Numbered from the stretch's first letter, positions 39,340 through 48,414 are shown. The stretch is DNA of 64,000 bases from Roseinatronobacter sp. S2 (GCF_029581395.1 NZ_CP121113.1:1174001-1238000); one strand, 5' to 3'. Program-made: numbers and translations. Notes: generated by a model from the letters alone, not told the origin.

Positions 39340-41006
39340 GCGGCATCCTTCTTCTTGTCCGCGCCATGTTCATAATCCTCCAGGAATTGCAGAACCTCTG
39401 CGCGGTAATTGTAGTAATCGGGGTGTTCCAGCAGCGCCTTGCGGGTGCGCGGGCGGGGCAGGTTCACATCGACAATCTTGCCGATGCGCGCGCGCGGGCC
39501 ATTGGTCATCATCACCACGCGGTCGGCCAGCAGGATCGCTTCATCCACGTCATGGGTGACGCAGATCGCAGTCACCTTGGTGCGCGACCACACCTCCATC
39601 AACACTTCCTGCAATTCCCAGCGCGTCAGGCTGTCGAGCATGCCAAAAGGTTCATCCAAAAGCAGCAGCTTGGGGCTAAGTGCGAAGGCCCGCGCAATGC
39701 CCACGCGTTGTTTCATGCCGTTTGACATGTCCGCCGCCTGCCGGTCCATCGCATCGCCCAGCCCCACGCGTTCAAGGTAGTATTCCACCACGTCCTGACG
39801 CTCACTCCGCGAAGCGCGCGGGTATACGCGGTCCACACCCATGGCCACGTTTTCCTTGGCGGTCAGCCACGGGAACAGGCTGGGGGCCTGAAACACCACA
39901 GCGCGTTCGGGGTCCGCGCCGCGCACTTCCATCCCGTCCAGCTTGATCGCGCCGCCCGAGATGTCATTGAGGCCCGCAGCCATGGTCAGAACTGTGGACT
40001 TACCGCAGCCCGAATGCCCGATCAGGCTGATGAATTCGCCCTTCTTCATCTTCAGATCAAACCGGTCCACCACGGTCAGCGGCCCTTCCGGTGTGGGATA
40101 CACCTTGGAGAGTTGCGAGAATTCCAGATACTTCTCATCAAGCCCGCTTTTGGCGGCCTGGGCATAGGCTTTGGGTGTGCCGTGAAGGGGCGTGACCTGT
40201 GGTAGGACCCGCGTTTCCTCGACCTTGGCGGCGATGCCCACATCCATCAGGTATTTCGTCACATCCGCGCGCAGTTTCTTGAACACCGGATCGTTGTTCA
40301 TGGCGGTGCGCGCGCGTGGCCGCGGGATAGCCACTTTGAACGCCGCACCCAGCGTGCCATCAGGGTTCAGCGGGATAATCCGGTCGGCCAGCAGCAGCGC
40401 TTCATCCACGTCATTGGTAATCAGCACCACGGTTTTCTGATCGGCCTGCCAGATCTGCGTAATCTCGTCTTGCAGATTGGCGCGCGTCAGCGCATCCAGC
40501 GCCGACAGGGGTTCATCCAGCAGCAGAACTTCGGGGTTCATGGCCAAGGCCCGCGCGACTGACACACGCTGGCGCATACCGCCCGACAGTTCCGCAGGCC
40601 GACGCCCCTTGGCGTGGCTCAGGCCCACCATGGCGATGAACTTGTCCACCATGGCAGCACGCGCTGCACGGCTGGCGGATTTATGCACGGCATCGACCGC
40701 CAGCGCCACGTTGCCCGCCACTGTCAGCCATGGCATCAGCGAATAGGACTGGAACACCAGCCCCCGTTCCGGCCCCGGCCCGGTGATGGGCTTGCCCCTG
40801 AACAGAACCTGCCCGCTGTCAGGCTGGGCAAGGCCCGCGATCTGGTTGATCAGCGTTGTTTTGCCAGTGCCTGAAAACCCGAGGATCGCCAGAAACTCGC
40901 CCTCGTTCACCGACAAGGAGATGTCTTTCAGAACTTCCTCGCGGTTCAGCCCTGTGCCAAAACCCTTGCAGACATTTTTGAATTCCAGAATGGTCATTGT
41001 GCTCAC
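39336..41006 (-). CDS. Nitrate ABC transporter, fused double ATPase (NrtC+NrtD-like)
   Basis: The 556-residue protein contains two complete ABC ATPase domains. The first has Walker A GFSGTGKTT at residues 43-51 and signature [15 protein letters not shown]. The second begins around residue 295 with Walker A GHSGCGKST, a degenerate signature MSNGMKQRVGIARAF and Walker B LLLLDEPFGMLD. Both resemble NrtD/TauB-type ATPases, and the solute-binding regulatory domain of cyanobacterial NrtC is absent. A fused heterodimer replaces separate NrtC and NrtD. It would energise nitrate uptake with NrtA and NrtB. GTG 41006 or ATG 40997 is the start. Confidence 0.92.
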   Translation of the reverse strand: MSTMTILEFKNVCKGFGTGLNREEVLKDISLSVNEGEFLAILGFSGTGKTTLINQIAGLAQPDSGQVLFRGKPITGPGPERGLVFQSYSLMPWLTVAGNVALAVDAVHKSASRAARAAMVDKFIAMVGLSHAKGRRPAELSGGMRQRVSVARALAMNPEVLLLDEPLSALDALTRANLQDEITQIWQADQKTVVLITNDVDEALLLADRIIPLNPDGTLGAAFKVAIPRPRARTAMNNDPVFKKLRADVTKYLMDVGIAAKVEETRVLPQVTPLHGTPKAYAQAAKSGLDEKYLEFSQLSKVYPTPEGPLTVVDRFDLKMKKGEFISLIGHSGCGKSTVLTMAAGLNDISGGAIKLDGMEVRGADPERAVVFQAPSLFPWLTAKENVAMGVDRVYPRASRSERQDVVEYYLERVGLGDAMDRQAADMSNGMKQRVGIARAFALSPKLLLLDEPFGMLDSLTRWELQEVLMEVWSRTKVTAICVTHDVDEAILLADRVVMMTNGPRARIGKIVDVNLPRPRTRKALLEHPDYYNYRAEVLQFLEDYEHGADKKKDAA

Positions 41007-42073
41007 CGGTTATTCGAGAAGGTGAAAAGCGATTGCAGCGCATACATCAGCCGGTCCAGCAGGAAGCCGATGATCCCGATGGTGAAAACTGCCACCATGA
41101 TTTGCGCCAGACTGACCGATGACCCGTTCTGGAACTGGTCCCAGACGAATTTGCCAAGGCCGGGGTTCTGCGCCAGCATTTCTGCCGCGATCAGCACCAT
41201 CCAGCCCACACCCAGGCTAAGCCGCAACCCTGTGAAGATAAGGGGCAGGGCAGAGGGCAGCACCAGACGGGTGATTTTGGTCCATGTGTTCAGCTTCAGC
41301 ACGCGGCTGACAGAAATCAGGTCGCGGTCAATACTGGCCACACCAAGGGCGGTGTTGATCAGCGTGGGCCATAGCGAGCACAGCGTCACCGTGATGGCCG
41401 AAGTCAGAAATGCGCGCGAGAACATGCCGTCCTGCGTGACATAAACGGCTGAAACAACCATCGTCACAATCGGCAGCCATGCCAGCGGGCTGACGGGTTT
41501 GAATATCTGGATCAACGGGTTCAGGGCTGCATTCGTGGTGGGCGACAGGCCCGCCGCAATGCCCAGCGGCACGGCAACAATGGTCGCAATCATGAAACCG
41601 AAGAAGACTGTTTTCACCGATGTCCAGATCTGGTCGTAATAGGTGGGTGAACCGGTATAGGTGCGTTCGCGCACACGGTCTTCCTGACCGGCGGCAATGA
41701 ATTCGGCATTGCGTGCGGCCTGGCGTTCCATGAACGCGCTTTCGCGTTCGCGTTCCGCCACATGGTCGGCGTGTAGCACGCCCACCTGTTCCCAAACCTG
41801 CACAGGGCCGGGAATAGCCCCGAGCGAGGTTTCAACCTTCGGGGCCAGATTGCCCCAGAGCAGCAGAAAACCAAGGATCGCCAGCAGGGGCACCCCCAGC
41901 AATTGCCATAATTGTTTGCCCTGTGCCTTGGGGTTGTCGCCTGCCAGCGCCCGCAAAAGTGGCGTCATGAACGACAGGCCCAGAACCTTGAACCAGCCAT
42001 CCAGCTTGTTGATGCGCGTGAACAGGCGCGCGCGACGTTCTGCCTGAACTTGGGTGGGATCGATTGCAGTCAT
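41003..42073 (-). CDS. nrtB: Nitrate ABC transporter permease
   Basis: The 356-residue membrane protein has a long cytoplasmic N-terminus (about 60 residues), then the NrtB/SsuC-type permease domain with the coupling motif ASIDRDLISVSRVLKLN and LRLSLGVGWMVLIAAEML near the C-terminus. An insertion between the first two helices (about residues 105-140) is charged and helical, as in NrtB/CmpB relatives. It forms the channel for NrtA-delivered nitrate or nitrite and overlaps the fused ATPase gene by 4 bases. Confidence 0.93.
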   Translation of the reverse strand: MTAIDPTQVQAERRARLFTRINKLDGWFKVLGLSFMTPLLRALAGDNPKAQGKQLWQLLGVPLLAILGFLLLWGNLAPKVETSLGAIPGPVQVWEQVGVLHADHVAERERESAFMERQAARNAEFIAAGQEDRVRERTYTGSPTYYDQIWTSVKTVFFGFMIATIVAVPLGIAAGLSPTTNAALNPLIQIFKPVSPLAWLPIVTMVVSAVYVTQDGMFSRAFLTSAITVTLCSLWPTLINTALGVASIDRDLISVSRVLKLNTWTKITRLVLPSALPLIFTGLRLSLGVGWMVLIAAEMLAQNPGLGKFVWDQFQNGSSVSLAQIMVAVFTIGIIGFLLDRLMYALQSLFTFSNNR

Positions 42074-42108
42074 ATCAAAAACTCCTTGCCTGTGGCCGGT
42101 GCGGGGCC

Positions 42109-43473
42109 TTAGCCCTGCACCTCTGAACCGACGACGCTTTGTTCGCCCTTCAGACCAATCGGCAGACTGTCGATATAGGCGTTGGGGGTGCGGCCATCGT
42201 AGGGCACGCCGTCAATGGCGTGATCGACCACATCGCGAAAGCCGTCGCTGCCGAAGGGAAAGGCGTCTGCCGGTGCCAGCCCGTCATCGACCAGTGATTG
42301 TGCGGCCTCTTCAAACAGGTCGGACAAAAAGACGCTGCGCGCGGTCTCAACATACCACTCGTCGCTTTTTGCTTCTGTAATCTGGCCCCAGCGGCGCATC
42401 TGGGTCAGATACCACACGGCATCAGACACGAAGGGGAAGTTGGCGTAGTCACGGAAAAACACGTTGAAATCGGGCACCGGACGCACATCGCCCTGCTCGA
42501 ATTCAAATGTACCGGTCATGGAATTGGCCAGAACTTCCGGATCAGCCCCCACATAGTTCGTGCGGCTGATGATCTGCACGGCCTCGTCCCGGTTGGCGTT
42601 GTCATCTGCATCCAGCCACATGGCCGCGCGGATCAGCGCGCGGGTCAGGGCGCGGACGGTGTTGGGGTTGTCTTCGACAAAATCGGCGCGCAGGCCCAGA
42701 ACCTTTTCGGCGCGCATGGGAAAGATATCTATATCCGTCGCGACCGGCACGCCGATGCCCATGGCAACAGCCTGCTGGTTCCATGGCTCGCCGACGGTAT
42801 AGCCCGAAATCGTGCCTGCCTCCAGCGTGGCGGGCATTTGCGGGGGCGGGGTCACGGACAGCTGCGCTTCGGCACCGATCTGGCCGCTTATATTGTCCGC
42901 ACTATAGTAGCCCGGATGAACGCCCCCGGCCGCAAGCCAGTAGCGCAACTCGAAATTATGCGTCGAGACGGGAAAGACCATGCCCATATTGAACGGGCGG
43001 CCCTGATCGGCGAACGCTTCCAGCGCGGGGCGCAGGGCTTCGGCGGAAATGGGGTGGACGGGCTTGCCGTCCGCATCTGACGGTATGGCAGGGCGCATCA
43101 GGTCCCAGACTTCGTTCGACACGGTCGTGGCGTTGCCGTTCAGGTCCATGACAAACGGCGTGACGATATGGGCGGATGTGCCAAAGCCGATGGTTGCGGC
43201 CAAGGGTTGGCCCGCCAGCATATGCGCGCCGTGCAGGTTGCCGTCAATCACGCCGTCAATCAGCACTTTCCAGTTGGCTTGCGCTTCAAGCGTGACGAAA
43301 AGCCCTTCATCTTCGAAATAGCCGCGCTCGTATGCAATGGCGAGCGGGGCCATGTCTGTCAGCTTGATGAAGCCCAGTGTCAGGTCGTCGATTTCAGGGA
43401 ATGTGTCGGCTTGCAGGGACGCCGCGCCGAATGCGGCGATGATAGAAGTGGATGCGAGAAGCTTGCGGATCAT
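42109..43473 (-). CDS. nrtA: Nitrate/nitrite-binding periplasmic protein (NrtA/CmpA family)
   Basis: The 454-residue protein has a signal peptide (MIRKLLASTSIIAAFGAAS, cut after LQA) and the NrtA/CmpA family sequence LGFIKLTDMAPLAIAYERGYF, GAHMLAGQPLAATIG, FNMGMVFPVSTHNFELRYW and YTVGEPWNQQA. The E. coli-type lipobox is absent. It is the first structural gene after a long leader with a regulated terminator. GAGGA precedes the ATG. Confidence 0.93.
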   Translation of the reverse strand: MIRKLLASTSIIAAFGAASLQADTFPEIDDLTLGFIKLTDMAPLAIAYERGYFEDEGLFVTLEAQANWKVLIDGVIDGNLHGAHMLAGQPLAATIGFGTSAHIVTPFVMDLNGNATTVSNEVWDLMRPAIPSDADGKPVHPISAEALRPALEAFADQGRPFNMGMVFPVSTHNFELRYWLAAGGVHPGYYSADNISGQIGAEAQLSVTPPPQMPATLEAGTISGYTVGEPWNQQAVAMGIGVPVATDIDIFPMRAEKVLGLRADFVEDNPNTVRALTRALIRAAMWLDADDNANRDEAVQIISRTNYVGADPEVLANSMTGTFEFEQGDVRPVPDFNVFFRDYANFPFVSDAVWYLTQMRRWGQITEAKSDEWYVETARSVFLSDLFEEAAQSLVDDGLAPADAFPFGSDGFRDVVDHAIDGVPYDGRTPNAYIDSLPIGLKGEQSVVGSEVQG

Positions 43474-43516
43474 GGTGATGTCCTCTGGCTGTGGCCTGAA
43501 TTTGGGGGCCGAAACG

Positions 43517-43568
43517 AAAAAAGCCGCCGACCGGTATCGCGCAGGAAGCGCAATCTGGTCAGGCGGCT
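43517..43568 (-). terminator. Intrinsic terminator in the nas operon leader, overlapping ANTAR hairpin 2
   Basis: On the minus strand AGCCGCCTGACC (43568-43557) pairs with GGTCGGCGGCT (43533-43523) with one bulged T, followed by six T residues ending at 43517. The loop encloses a smaller hairpin (ATTGCGC with GCGCGAT). It lies between the promoter region and nrtA, so it must be read through for operon expression. Its 5' arm is shared with the second hexaloop hairpin. Confidence 0.85.
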
Positions 43569-43597
43569 GTGCCCATAAGGGTTCATCGTTGAACCCT
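43560..43597 (-). promoter_or_regulatory. Dual hexaloop ANTAR-binding RNA element in the nas leader
   Basis: Reading the minus strand, hairpin 1 (43597-43578) has a perfect 7-bp stem AGGGTTC/GAACCCT closing the hexaloop AACGAT. Hairpin 2 (43575-43560) has the stem TGGGC/GCCTG (three Watson-Crick and two wobble pairs) closing the hexaloop ACAGCC. Both loops have A at position 1 and G at position 4, the signature of RNA bound by ANTAR proteins. Hairpin 2 shares its 3' arm with the terminator, so the two structures are mutually exclusive. NasT, encoded just upstream, is the obvious ligand. Confidence 0.82.
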
Positions 43598-43724
43598 GAT
43601 TTTACGAATCGGCATCCTTGCCGCTTCGGTTAAGTTGATCATTAAAAGCACGCGGCGCGAAAACAACGCAAAACCTGAAGAAAAGCGGCCATTATGCTGG
43701 TGCAGCAATGTTGTGCTGAAAAAA

Positions 43725-44894
43725 TCAGCGCGATTTCCGGCTGGAGTCGAAAATCTGTCCATCAAAAAAAGCATCCGGGGCAAGGATCATCTGGCCACGC
43801 TCGGATGCGACCGCCGTGGGGTGGTGCAAACTGCCTTCCAGTTTTTCAGATGCGCCGGGAAGATCGGCCCCCGCCGCGCGCAAATTCTGGCGATACAGAT
43901 CCGTGCGGCATATGGCCTTGGCTTCATCAACACATGTGGCGGTATCAAGCCCGTGGCGTGCGGCCAGCTGTGCTGCGAACCACGCCGCCTGCGACCGCCA
44001 TGGAAAACTTGCCGCCCCGTCAAAAAAACGGATCATGTCGGGCACCCGCCGGATTTCACCCTTGGGGGAAATGACCATTTCACCGCGCAAGGCCCTGTCC
44101 AGCACTTCGACAGGGGCGTTCACATATTCGGGCTGTGCCAGAATTTCCGACGTGACAAGGCGGTTTTCAGGCACGCTTAACCATTTGGCCGCCCGCCAGA
44201 TCGCGCGCATCAGCCGTCCTGTCAGTGCTGGGTTTTCACACACCCAGTCATGGCGCGCGGCCAGAACCTTTTCAGGGGCCACCGCCCATATGGCGCGGCT
44301 GGGCAACAGCAATGTGCCTGCGCCCAGTTCCACCGCGACCGACCCCCAAGGCTCGCCAACGCAGAACGCGTCCACTTCGCCGGCGGCCAGCGCATCTGCC
44401 ATACGCGGCGGCGGGATGGTGCACAGTTCATAGTTCAGGCCGGTATTGCGCAGCCAATAGGTGACTAACTCGACATGGGTGGAAAACGGAAACGGCACGC
44501 CGATACGCAAGGGACCATCAACCACCCTTGCAAGATCGGTTGCCGCCTGCCGCGCATCAGTAAACGCGAAATCATGGCCCGCCGCGCGCAGCCTGTCGGC
44601 AAGCATTTGCGACACGCCGATCACATCGCCATTGATGGACAGCACCTGCAAGATGTCCAGCCGCGCCACCGCACCACCAAGGCCCAGCGCCATCGCCACC
44701 GGCACAGGGGCCAGCATCTGCGCGGCATCCACCTGCCCCCAAAGCAGCATATCGCGCAGGCTGGACCACGACGGCGCGCGCTGCAAATCCAGCCCCAGCC
44801 CTTCGGCTTGCGCAAATCCCATTTCATGCGCAACGACAATCGGCGCCATATCCAATAGCGGAACAAAGCCTATACGGCATGTGGTCAGGTTCAT
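43725..44894 (-). CDS. nasS: Nitrate/nitrite sensor protein NasS
   Basis: The 389-residue protein belongs to the NrtA/CmpA family (IGFVPLLDMAPIVVAHEMGF, DAAQMLAPVPVAMALGLG, IGVPFPFSTHVELVTYWL, FCVGEPWGS) but has no signal peptide, so it stays in the cytoplasm. That is the hallmark of NasS, which holds NasT inactive without nitrate or nitrite and releases it when ligand binds. It overlaps nasT by ATGA and precedes the nas leader on the same strand. Confidence 0.9.
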   Translation of the reverse strand: MNLTTCRIGFVPLLDMAPIVVAHEMGFAQAEGLGLDLQRAPSWSSLRDMLLWGQVDAAQMLAPVPVAMALGLGGAVARLDILQVLSINGDVIGVSQMLADRLRAAGHDFAFTDARQAATDLARVVDGPLRIGVPFPFSTHVELVTYWLRNTGLNYELCTIPPPRMADALAAGEVDAFCVGEPWGSVAVELGAGTLLLPSRAIWAVAPEKVLAARHDWVCENPALTGRLMRAIWRAAKWLSVPENRLVTSEILAQPEYVNAPVEVLDRALRGEMVISPKGEIRRVPDMIRFFDGAASFPWRSQAAWFAAQLAARHGLDTATCVDEAKAICRTDLYRQNLRAAGADLPGASEKLEGSLHHPTAVASERGQMILAPDAFFDGQIFDSSRKSR

Positions 44895-45466
44895 GACAAC
44901 AGCCCCGCTGCGGTGACAAGGGCGCTGGCAACTTCGGCCACTTTGCGACCCTGATCCATCGCGGTTTTGCGCAACAAGGCGTAGGCTTCTTCCTCGGTCA
45001 GGCCGCGCGCCTTCATCAATATGCCCTTGGCGCGGTCAATCAGCTTGCGCTCTTCCAGCGCGCGGCGTGTTGTCTCCAACTCGACTCGCATGCGGCGGAA
45101 CATCTGAAACCGCGCAATGGCGGCATCCATCACGGATGCCACGCGTTCGGGCTGCAACCCGTCGACGACATAGGCGGATACGCCCGCCTCGATGGCCTGT
45201 TGGGTCAGGTCACGGTCCGTGCGGTCAACGAAAAACGCAACCGGCCGTTCCATCGGGCCAGAGGCAAGCGCCATTTCTTCCAGCGTGTCGCGTGACGGGT
45301 TGGACATATCTATCAGCACAATGTCGGGGGCAATGTCGCACACCCGCCGCGCCAGACCCGACGCCTCGCCAATGACAGTCACCTGATGGCCCAGCGGTTG
45401 CAGGCTATCAATCACCAGCCGCGCGCGGGTTTGGTCGGGTTCTACAATGACGATGTGAAGTTTCAT
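44891..45466 (-). CDS. nasT: NasT, ANTAR-domain antitermination regulator
   Basis: From the ATG at 45466 the protein has 191 residues. An N-terminal receiver-like domain (IVIVEPDQTRARLVIDSL, DIVLIDMSNPSRDTLEEM) is followed by a helical linker and a C-terminal ANTAR domain (LIDRAKGILMKARGLTEEEA, YALLRKTAMD). NasT binds the two-hairpin leader RNA and prevents terminator formation when NasS releases it. The gene order nasT-nasS-leader-nrtA places the target immediately downstream. The longer reading to 45526 has no family match. Confidence 0.92.
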   Translation of the reverse strand: MKLHIVIVEPDQTRARLVIDSLQPLGHQVTVIGEASGLARRVCDIAPDIVLIDMSNPSRDTLEEMALASGPMERPVAFFVDRTDRDLTQQAIEAGVSAYVVDGLQPERVASVMDAAIARFQMFRRMRVELETTRRALEERKLIDRAKGILMKARGLTEEEAYALLRKTAMDQGRKVAEVASALVTAAGLLS

Positions 45467-45537
45467 GTCTGACACTTGTTGATCTGCCCCTTGCAGCCCA
45501 TGAACGGGGCAGCAGGGCAAGGCCATCAGGGGGAAAG

Positions 45538-45741
45538 TCAGTTCTTCAGTGCGATGTTGACCAAAAATTCGGCAAATGCAGGGGCGTTGCCAGCTTTATG
45601 TGCATTCTGATGGGCGCGGTTATGCCGGATGGCCGAAAACCAGACACTGAAGCCCGAAATTGCAGGTATCTGCACCGGCTTGTCGACCGCCCCGAAACGC
45701 ATAGTGATCCGGGCTGACGTGCTCAGCAAGTCATTGGACAT
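45538..45741 (-). CDS. Possible small conserved protein (67 residues)
   Basis: From the ATG at 45741 the frame encodes MSNDLLSTSARITMRFGAV and continues through a region GFSVWFSAIRHNRAHQNAH to FLVNIALKN. The composition looks protein-like (few arginine or proline runs), but the ribosome binding site is weak and no family is recognised. It lies upstream of nasT, on the same strand, with its 5' end near the divergent UDP-glucose dehydrogenase gene. Confidence 0.4.
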   Translation of the reverse strand: MSNDLLSTSARITMRFGAVDKPVQIPAISGFSVWFSAIRHNRAHQNAHKAGNAPAFAEFLVNIALKN

Positions 45742-45846
45742 TATCCGCTCGGGCACGATAGAAGATAAACAGCATGAAACATGCGCCACGCGGGCCGTTC
45801 GAGCGCAAAACGCCTAACGACAGAATGAATCAGGGGAAAGCGACTA

Positions 45847-47151
45847 ATGAAGATTGCGATGATCGGGACGGGGTATGTTGGTCTTGTCTCTGGTGTTTGT
45901 TTTTCGGATTTCGGGCATGATGTGATCTGCGTTGACAAGATGCCCGAAAAGATCGCGCGGCTGGAGTGTGGAGAGGTGCCGATTTACGAGCCGGGCCTTG
46001 ATGCCGTAATGGCGCGCAATGTCGCGGCGGGGCGGTTGCGTTTCACCACCGATCTGGCCGCCGCCGTTGATGGCGCGGATGCAGTGTTCATCGCGGTCGG
46101 CACGCCAACGCGGCGCGGTGACGGGCATGCGGACCTGACCTATGTGATGGCCGCCGCCGAAGATGTGGCGCATGCGCTGACCGGGTACGCCGTCATCGTT
46201 ACCAAATCGACGGTGCCGGTCGGCACCAACCGCAAGGTCGAAGCGGTCATGCGTGCGGCAAATCCGCAGGCGGAATTCGATGTGGCCTCGAACCCGGAAT
46301 TTCTGCGCGAAGGTGCTGCAATCGACGATTTCATGAAACCCGACCGCGTGGTTGTGGGTGTTGAATCCGACCGCGCGAAAGCGGTTATGGGCGATGTCTA
46401 TCGCCCTCTGTTCCTGCGCGATTTTCCCATTGTCTATACCGATCTGGAATCGGCCGAGATGATCAAATATGCCGCCAACGCCTTTCTGGCGACCAAGATC
46501 AGCTTCATCAACGAAATCGCAGCACTATGCGAACGTGTGGGCGCCGATGTCAAAGCGGTGGCCCGTGGCATGGGGCTGGACGGGCGCATCGGCAACAAGT
46601 TTCTGCATGCAGGCCCCGGCTATGGCGGGTCGTGCTTTCCCAAGGATACCAGCGCGCTGGCACGCATCGGGCAGGAACATGGCGTGCCGCAGCGGATTAC
46701 CGAAACTGTGATGGCGGTCAATGATGTGACCAAGCGCCGGATGATCGACAAGGTGATGGACCTGTGCGGCGGGTCGGTGAATGGCAAGACCATCGCCGTT
46801 CTGGGCGTCACGTTCAAACCCGAAACCGACGACATGCGCGATGCTCCCTCGCTGACGATTGTGCCCGCGCTTGTGGGCGGCGGCGCGCTGGTCCGCGTCG
46901 TCGACCCGCATGGCCGCAAGGAAGGCGAAGCGCTCCTGCCCGGTGTTCACTGGGTTGAAGACCCCTATAGCGCCGTCGCGGGGGCCGATTGCTTGCTGAT
47001 CCTGACGGAATGGAACGAATTCCGCGCGCTGGATCTGAAACGGCTGGCAAATGCCATGGCAACCCCGCTTCTGGCCGATTTGCGTAACATCTATTCGCGC
47101 GCGGACACGATGGCCGCAGGCTTTACCGGGTATGAGGGGGTCGGGCGTTGA
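45847..47151 (+). CDS. ugd: UDP-glucose 6-dehydrogenase
   Basis: The 434-residue enzyme has the N-terminal NAD motif MIGTGYVGLVSGVCFSDFGH, the central signature KSTVPVGTN and FLREGAAIDDFMKPDRVVVG, and the catalytic-cysteine motif GPGYGGSCFPKDTSAL. AGGGGAAA precedes ATG 45847. It oxidises UDP-glucose to UDP-glucuronate with 2 NAD+. The coupled downstream epimerase suggests UDP-galacturonate production for capsule, LPS or exopolysaccharide. Confidence 0.95.
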   Translation: MKIAMIGTGYVGLVSGVCFSDFGHDVICVDKMPEKIARLECGEVPIYEPGLDAVMARNVAAGRLRFTTDLAAAVDGADAVFIAVGTPTRRGDGHADLTYVMAAAEDVAHALTGYAVIVTKSTVPVGTNRKVEAVMRAANPQAEFDVASNPEFLREGAAIDDFMKPDRVVVGVESDRAKAVMGDVYRPLFLRDFPIVYTDLESAEMIKYAANAFLATKISFINEIAALCERVGADVKAVARGMGLDGRIGNKFLHAGPGYGGSCFPKDTSALARIGQEHGVPQRITETVMAVNDVTKRRMIDKVMDLCGGSVNGKTIAVLGVTFKPETDDMRDAPSLTIVPALVGGGALVRVVDPHGRKEGEALLPGVHWVEDPYSAVAGADCLLILTEWNEFRALDLKRLANAMATPLLADLRNIYSRADTMAAGFTGYEGVGR

Positions 47152-48155
47152 AAACTGCCTTTATCACGGGTGCTGCGGGGTTCATCGGCTTTCATCTGGC
47201 GCGGCTGTTGCTGGACGAAGGCTGGACCGTCCACGGCTATGATGCGATGACGGATTACTATGACGTGACGCTGAAAGAGCGGCGTCTGGCCATTCTTGCC
47301 GCCTATCCGCATTACCACATGACCCGCGCATTGCTGGAGGATGGTGACACGCTGTCGGACTGCGTGAAGGGCGCGCAGCCCGACATCATCGTTCATCTGG
47401 CCGCTCAGGCAGGGGTGCGCTATTCCATCGACAACCCGCGCGCCTATGTCGATGCCAATATCGTGGGCACTTTCAACCTGATGGACGCAGCCCTTGCCGT
47501 GCGGCCCGCGCATCTGCTGATGGCCTCGACCAGTTCCGTCTATGGCGCGAATACCGAAATGCCCTATGCGGAAACGCATAAAGCCGACACGCAGATGTCA
47601 TTTTATGCAGCCACCAAAAAAGCGAATGAGGCAATGGCCCATTCCTGGGCGCATATCCACGACCTGCCGATCACGATGTTTCGTTTCTTTACAGTGTATG
47701 GCCCGTGGGGGCGGCCCGATATGGCGTTATTCAAGTTCACCAAGGCCATTCTGCACGACCAGCCCATTGATGTATATAACCACGGAAATATGTGGCGCGA
47801 TTTCACTTATGTGGATGATCTGGTGCGCGCAATCCGTCTGTTGTTTGACGCGGTCCCCGGCACAAGCGCGCAACATGCCAGCGACAGCCTGTCGCCGGTT
47901 GCGCCGTTTCGCGTGGTCAATATCGGCAATTCCGACAAAATCCGGCTGGAAGATTTCATCGACGCGATCGAAGCGGCCACGGGGCGCAAGGCAATCCGCA
48001 ATTACATGGACATGCAACAAGGTGACGTTCCCGCCACATGGGCCGATGCAAGCCTGCTACACGCGCTGACCGGTGCGCGCCCGCAAACTGATTTTGTCGA
48101 AGGCGTGCGGGCGTTCGTTGATTGGTATCGGACGGAATATACAGATGACGCTTGA
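47148..48155 (+). CDS. UDP-glucuronate 4-epimerase-type NAD-dependent epimerase
   Basis: Translation begins at TTG 47148, 7 bases after GAGGGGG, with a TTGA overlap with the ugd stop; no other start fits the N-terminal Rossmann motif TGAAGFIGFHLA. The 335-residue extended SDR has SSVYGANTEMPYAE, the catalytic YAATK, and RFFTVYGPWGRPDMALFKF, the typical signature of UDP-GlcA 4-epimerases (CapI/WbpP-like group). It would convert UDP-glucuronate from Ugd into UDP-galacturonate. Confidence 0.92.
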   Translation: MKTAFITGAAGFIGFHLARLLLDEGWTVHGYDAMTDYYDVTLKERRLAILAAYPHYHMTRALLEDGDTLSDCVKGAQPDIIVHLAAQAGVRYSIDNPRAYVDANIVGTFNLMDAALAVRPAHLLMASTSSVYGANTEMPYAETHKADTQMSFYAATKKANEAMAHSWAHIHDLPITMFRFFTVYGPWGRPDMALFKFTKAILHDQPIDVYNHGNMWRDFTYVDDLVRAIRLLFDAVPGTSAQHASDSLSPVAPFRVVNIGNSDKIRLEDFIDAIEAATGRKAIRNYMDMQQGDVPATWADASLLHALTGARPQTDFVEGVRAFVDWYRTEYTDDA

Positions 48156-48257
48156 TATATAAGTATGTTGCTAACCGAATTTAATAAAGTTTAACGGCGG
48201 CGCGTCATTCCCCATACTCATTTTCCGCAGGCAGGCTGGGAACATCTGTGCAAGAAT

Positions 48258-48291
48258 CCAATGCCCCGCACGACGACGCGCGGGGCATTGG
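48258..48291. terminator. Perfect 12-bp hairpin between convergent epimerase and cyd genes
   Basis: CCAATGCCCCGC at 48258-48269 pairs perfectly with GCGGGGCATTGG at 48280-48291 around a 10-base loop. It lies just downstream of both the epimerase gene (+) and cydX (-), so it probably acts as a bidirectional terminator, although T-runs are weak. Confidence 0.7.
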
Positions 48292-48294
48292 GCA

Positions 48295-48402
48295 TCATTC
48301 TTCTGTCAGTTTTTTATCTTCGCGCATCTCGAACCACATCGCGTTCATGACGGCGAACATGGCGGCCAAGGGAAGGCCGAGTAACCATGCGAAATACCAC
48401 AT
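48295..48402 (-). CDS. cydX: Cytochrome bd oxidase small subunit CydX
   Basis: The 35-residue product starts MWYFAWLLGLPLAAMFAV, continues MNAMWFEMREDKK and ends LTEE. This is the CydX/CbdX pattern: MWYFAW, a single transmembrane helix, then the conserved Asn-x-x-W-x-E. AAAGGAAA precedes the ATG at 48402. It begins 12 bases after the cydB stop. CydX stabilises the CydAB oxidase and its haem environment. Confidence 0.9.
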   Translation of the reverse strand: MWYFAWLLGLPLAAMFAVMNAMWFEMREDKKLTEE

Positions 48403-48414
48403 TGTCGTTTCCTT

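Noticed and set aside
43712..43726. GCTGA-TTTTT-TCAGC hairpin at the nasS stop as a terminator
   Set aside because: Only five pairs and no T-run after it; the stronger terminator is in the leader 150 bases downstream.
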